Part shown: one piece after another, positions 7,701-9,173 of the stretch | Numbering within the stretch: the stretch's first letter is position 1 | Layout of the letters: every line of letters starts with the position of its first letter | NCBI GenBank assembly: GCA_964489835.1 | Contig: CAZBBC010000170.1 | Coordinates: 1-9,173, forward strand | DNA: 9,173 bases | Source: CAZBBC01 sp964489835 | GTDB taxonomy: Bacteria > Calditrichota > Calditrichia > JAJRVZ01 | Direction: 5' to 3' | Made by a program: the position numbers and the translations under genes | Notes under the pieces: generated by a model | The model's database searches: none | The model's input: the letters and a program-made list of their open reading frames with translations, nothing else | Told to the model about the DNA's origin: nothing

Positions 7701-7999
7701 TAGTTCCGAATCCTTATGTCGTGACCGAACGATGGGAACCCTTTAGCCCTTTCCTGGCCGGCCGGGGTCCGATGCTAATCAATTTTATCCACTTGCCACA
7801 AAAATGTATCATTAGAATTTTTACCGTTCAGGGTTATCTGGTTGATACCATTGAACATGACAGTGAAATGATCGATGGAACAGCCGCGTGGGATGTTTTA
7901 TCCAGAGATAACATGCATATTGCACCGGGAAATTATATTTATCATGTAGATGCCCCCGGTGTCGGCCAGAAAATTGGAAGATTCATGGTGATCAAGTAA
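4769..7999 (+). CDS. Large Asp-rich secreted surface protein with FN3-like and T9SS-like C-terminal domains
   Basis: Function not known; 1076 residues. A signal peptide (1-29; hydrophobic run about 13-28, cut likely after LFA) is followed by a long N-terminal region (about 30-300) of unrecognised fold. Residues 304-425 are strongly acidic with repeats such as DGQDNDEDGLED (304-315), DEDGDWDGFED (358-368) and DTNQNGEWDLGEP (368-380), which resemble thrombospondin type 3 or dockerin-like calcium loops. A fibronectin type III-like segment begins at PPDTPKL (528) and runs to about 650 (TYYYAIASFDDG). The last 100 residues, from VVPNPYVV (978-985), carry the pattern of a T9SS type A sorting or FlgD Ig-like domain: an IRIFTVQGYLVDT strand pair, a WDV segment, GNYIYHV and a final FMVIK. 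Export to the surface through a T9SS-like route, with the PorV-like product of the next gene, is inferred. The mature part has 12 cysteines, including Cys100-Cys101. It may be the surface partner of the receptor upstream. Confidence 0.8.
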   Translation: MSCMFIHSKAVNIKIIIWILVVLNTLLFAQRDEDGHVSHRKYGVMDANLCRIPFHNYGRLGGALGYVIEYPIGSGHIQMDGIAPLVVTRIVDIHGERQACCETAYIRGDFADKPPSSNVFWAYEPLAGYCNPNQIEAAMSDDPFTWPDFWPDKMEDTSDPGWSDAWNGYFGKGVKNADLETYFVIDDDPDEEFEYYPDANDSTRRGLGTQVYIRSLQWNNILTESHNFWLYDVLNEGTTEYDSMYFALFADFKIGGWDTDVGGYSTFLDVAFTYDYDNTGDVDPYSPVPAPCYAYLESPTLGYDGQDNDEDGLEDERRDSGPGIKIVGSCGYYDERGNLDPEAKEAGQTYSREHWSGDEDGDWDGFEDTNQNGEWDLGEPLNDDLGADGIGPFDSAYEIRDDGEGDGMPTDGEPDFDKTDIDEGDQMGLVGFWAGEYGDRNVHENDEWVLDWCHETVDKGEDQFFVAGNLGAWWHSGPIDFPQKTRQRFSFSMFFATGPNSVAQVEDAFRKKQTVQKIYNANYLFAQPPDTPKLTAVPGDGKVYLYWDDVAENSYDRFFQRYDFQGYSLYKSTDPKFLDARLITDGFGTVSMKKPIFRCDKKDSISGFFPGTYNGIQFYIGDNSGLAHSYIDEDVINGQTYYYAIASFDDGFIPADAVTVEDIQEFAILPSECLINITIDMLNNIEALGPNCAAVTPTVPTAGYNPPDLMESVVHYGPSSTTNLEFNIFNPSELKEGKYRLEFSYPDSGWRSLPSYQLVELENETVTDTLQSLTALQRLSEETGYFDGMIMYMDYDTSFTPVKMGWTKESQCNLTYEFIPESKKAAVNYDFDLVFTEGISDTSMRVQRQGAGNREVPVPFYIYSPTTGEMMDFAIVDWGPIRKWTAEDDILIVFGPKRGLEPQYGSGNYNFSWRFTFTEFDKGYPVGDTTGIVRPQPGDVFQVRMHVPPQPGEAYEFTSTIPRIDKQRASAEMSEIAVVPNPYVVTERWEPFSPFLAGRGPMLINFIHLPQKCIIRIFTVQGYLVDTIEHDSEMIDGTAAWDVLSRDNMHIAPGNYIYHVDAPGVGQKIGRFMVIK

Positions 8000-8026
8000 T
8001 AGCCATCTAATCATAGGTAAATAAAA

Positions 8027-9073
8027 ATGAAGCGACTGACTTATTTTTTGCTCATTATATTTTTTATTGGTATTGGAAATACGTATGCCCAGTTCCAAAG
8101 CGCAGGATTTCGATCCGATGTCAGCAAGGTTGGTACGGTGGCCGTACCATATTTGACCATCGGCATTGGTGCGCGGGCAAATGCCATGGGTGGCGCCTTC
8201 ACCTCTGTTGCCAATGATGCAACCGCACTTTATTGGAATCCGGCGGGCATAGTTTCTTTTGATAAAAATGAACTCACCCTCATTCATTCGGATTGGATTG
8301 CGGATTTGAAACATGATTTTATCGGTCTGGCTGTTCCTTTAGGCTATATGGGTAGCATTGGCTTTAGCATAAATACGCTAACGATGGATGAGATCTTGGT
8401 GCGAACACCCGTCTTTCCCGAAGGTACAGGTGAAAAAGCGCAATCGTATGATATGGCGATTGCCGTTCATTATGCCCGCAAGCTTACCGATCGATTAAGT
8501 CTTGGTGGATCTATAAAATATATCCACAGTGTCCTGTGGCACATGTCCGCCCAAACAATGGCAATCGATTTGGGCGTTATGTTCTACGATATTTTTGAGT
8601 TCATTCAACTGGGTGCTTCTCTATCAAATATGGGCGGTAAGATAAAATACAGTGGTCGTGATAACTTTGTTTATCACGATATCCGCCCCTCGGAACATGG
8701 AAATAATGAAAAAATTGATGCTGAGTTGCAAACTGGTGAGTACAACCTACCGGTGACTTTCAGGACCGGATTATCAACCATCATCAACCGAGGTAGTTCA
8801 ATGCCGTTGCTTATTGCCGTTGATCTTACGGAGCCTTCTGATAACTTTAGAAGCATGAATGTTGGCGGGGAATGGGCATTCTATGATATGGTATTTTTAC
8901 GTGCCGGATATGCTGGTATATTCGAACCTGAGAGTGAGAGAGGACTTACCGTGGGTGGTGGATTAATATTTAACATCCCCTCCACTAACATCCCGATTTA
9001 TCTCGATTATAGTTATGAAGATTTTGGGATCTTGAATAATTCTCAAAAGTTTTCATTTAGCCTGGCATTTTAA
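8027..9073 (+). CDS. PorV/PorQ-family outer-membrane protein
   Basis: A 348-residue FadL-like beta-barrel of the PorV/PorQ (UPF0164) family. In type IX secretion PorV receives cargo from the outer-membrane translocon and hands it to the attachment machinery. A signal peptide (1-21, cut likely at TYA before Gln22) precedes the hallmark N-terminal motif GARANAMGGAFTSVANDATA (48-67) followed by LYWNPAG (68-74). Amphipathic strands follow and the chain ends in a terminal Phe (SFSLAF). There is no cysteine. AGG at 8015-8017 sits nine bases ahead of the ATG. The gap to the gene before is 27 bp, so co-expression is likely, and the sorting domain on that product gives a plausible partner. Genomes of this kind carry several PorV-like paralogues, so this copy may be dedicated to its neighbour rather than the general shuttle; that is inference. 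No other T9SS component is in the window. Confidence 0.85.
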   Translation: MKRLTYFLLIIFFIGIGNTYAQFQSAGFRSDVSKVGTVAVPYLTIGIGARANAMGGAFTSVANDATALYWNPAGIVSFDKNELTLIHSDWIADLKHDFIGLAVPLGYMGSIGFSINTLTMDEILVRTPVFPEGTGEKAQSYDMAIAVHYARKLTDRLSLGGSIKYIHSVLWHMSAQTMAIDLGVMFYDIFEFIQLGASLSNMGGKIKYSGRDNFVYHDIRPSEHGNNEKIDAELQTGEYNLPVTFRTGLSTIINRGSSMPLLIAVDLTEPSDNFRSMNVGGEWAFYDMVFLRAGYAGIFEPESERGLTVGGGLIFNIPSTNIPIYLDYSYEDFGILNNSQKFSFSLAF

Positions 9074-9083
9074 TTTTTCAAGG

Positions 9084-9101
9084 TAATTGTATTAACAATT
9101 A
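9084..9101 (+). terminator. AT-rich hairpin after the operon, weak terminator candidate
   Basis: TAATTGT pairs perfectly with ACAATTA (seven pairs) across an ATTA loop, 11 bases after the stop of the PorV-like gene. The stem has a single G-C pair and no T-run follows, so it is poor as an intrinsic terminator. It is the only stem directly after the operon apart from the cluster further on. Confidence 0.25.
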
Positions 9102-9124
9102 TTAATCACCACGAAGATCCTAGG

Positions 9125-9171
9125 GCTCACCCTTCAGGTGAGCGACGGCTTCTGGCCGTTCTAATTAGAAC
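9125..9171. repeat. Cluster of three consecutive palindromes (REP-like or IS200/IS605-end-like)
   Basis: Three stems follow one another almost without gap: GCTCACC/GGTGAGC (9125-9131 with 9137-9143, loop CTTCA), ACGGC/GCCGT (9145-9149 with 9155-9159, loop TTCTG), and the perfect 14-bp palindrome GTTCTAATTAGAAC (9158-9171). The first two share a pyrimidine-rich loop context, as in REP elements and in the terminal hairpins recognised by Y1 (IS200/IS605) transposases. No transposase is visible because the window ends two bases later. It could equally be a strong stem that stops the operon transcript. Confidence 0.5.
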
Positions 9172-9173
9172 AT

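Noticed and set aside
7898..8314. Open frame on the - strand, 138 codons, spanning the junction of the last two genes
   Set aside because: It overlaps the ends of two convincing + strand genes, including the PorV signal peptide and hallmark motif, and has no family features of its own.

Overview
The window looks like a chromosomal segment from a Gram-negative, didermal bacterium of the wider FCB group (Bacteroidota, Calditrichota, KSB1 or Marinimicrobia type). The evidence is a TonB-dependent receptor with a carboxypeptidase-regulatory-like N-terminal domain, a large secreted protein with a type IX secretion (T9SS)-like C-terminal sorting domain, and a PorV/PorQ-family outer-membrane barrel. 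The exact phylum cannot be fixed from this sequence alone. The DNA is AT-rich, most visibly in the regulator gene and the intergenic regions.

Layout. Positions 1-127 are non-coding and hold a TCCGTG-type short repeat and a small hairpin. A short panD (aspartate 1-decarboxylase, beta-alanine for pantothenate/CoA) follows at 128-469 on the + strand. It converges, with only 18 bp between, on a 412-residue transmembrane winged-helix regulator on the - strand (488-1726). A 330-bp divergent control region (1727-2056) separates this regulator from a three-gene + strand unit: a TonB-dependent receptor (2057-4729), a 1076-residue Asp-rich secreted protein (4769-7999) and a PorV/PorQ-like protein (8027-9073). 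Gaps of 39 and 27 bp between the three suggest one operon. The last 100 bp hold an AT-rich hairpin and then a compact cluster of three palindromes that runs to the window edge.

How the parts may work together. The regulator has ToxR-like topology: cytoplasmic DNA-binding domain, one membrane helix, extracytoplasmic domain. The divergent region carries four tandem 11-bp units with a TTAACC-like core, ending against the -35 element of a plausible promoter that faces the operon. An inverted repeat of the same GTTAA/TTAAC core lies at the predicted start of the regulator's own transcript. An 11-bp period is the spacing used by PhoB/OmpR-type winged-helix proteins. My working model is that an envelope-sensing one-component regulator controls a surface module made of an energised outer-membrane receptor, a surface-displayed multidomain partner, and the PorV-like protein that helps export or anchor it. 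The transported substrate and the sensed signal are unknown. panD appears to be an unrelated housekeeping neighbour.
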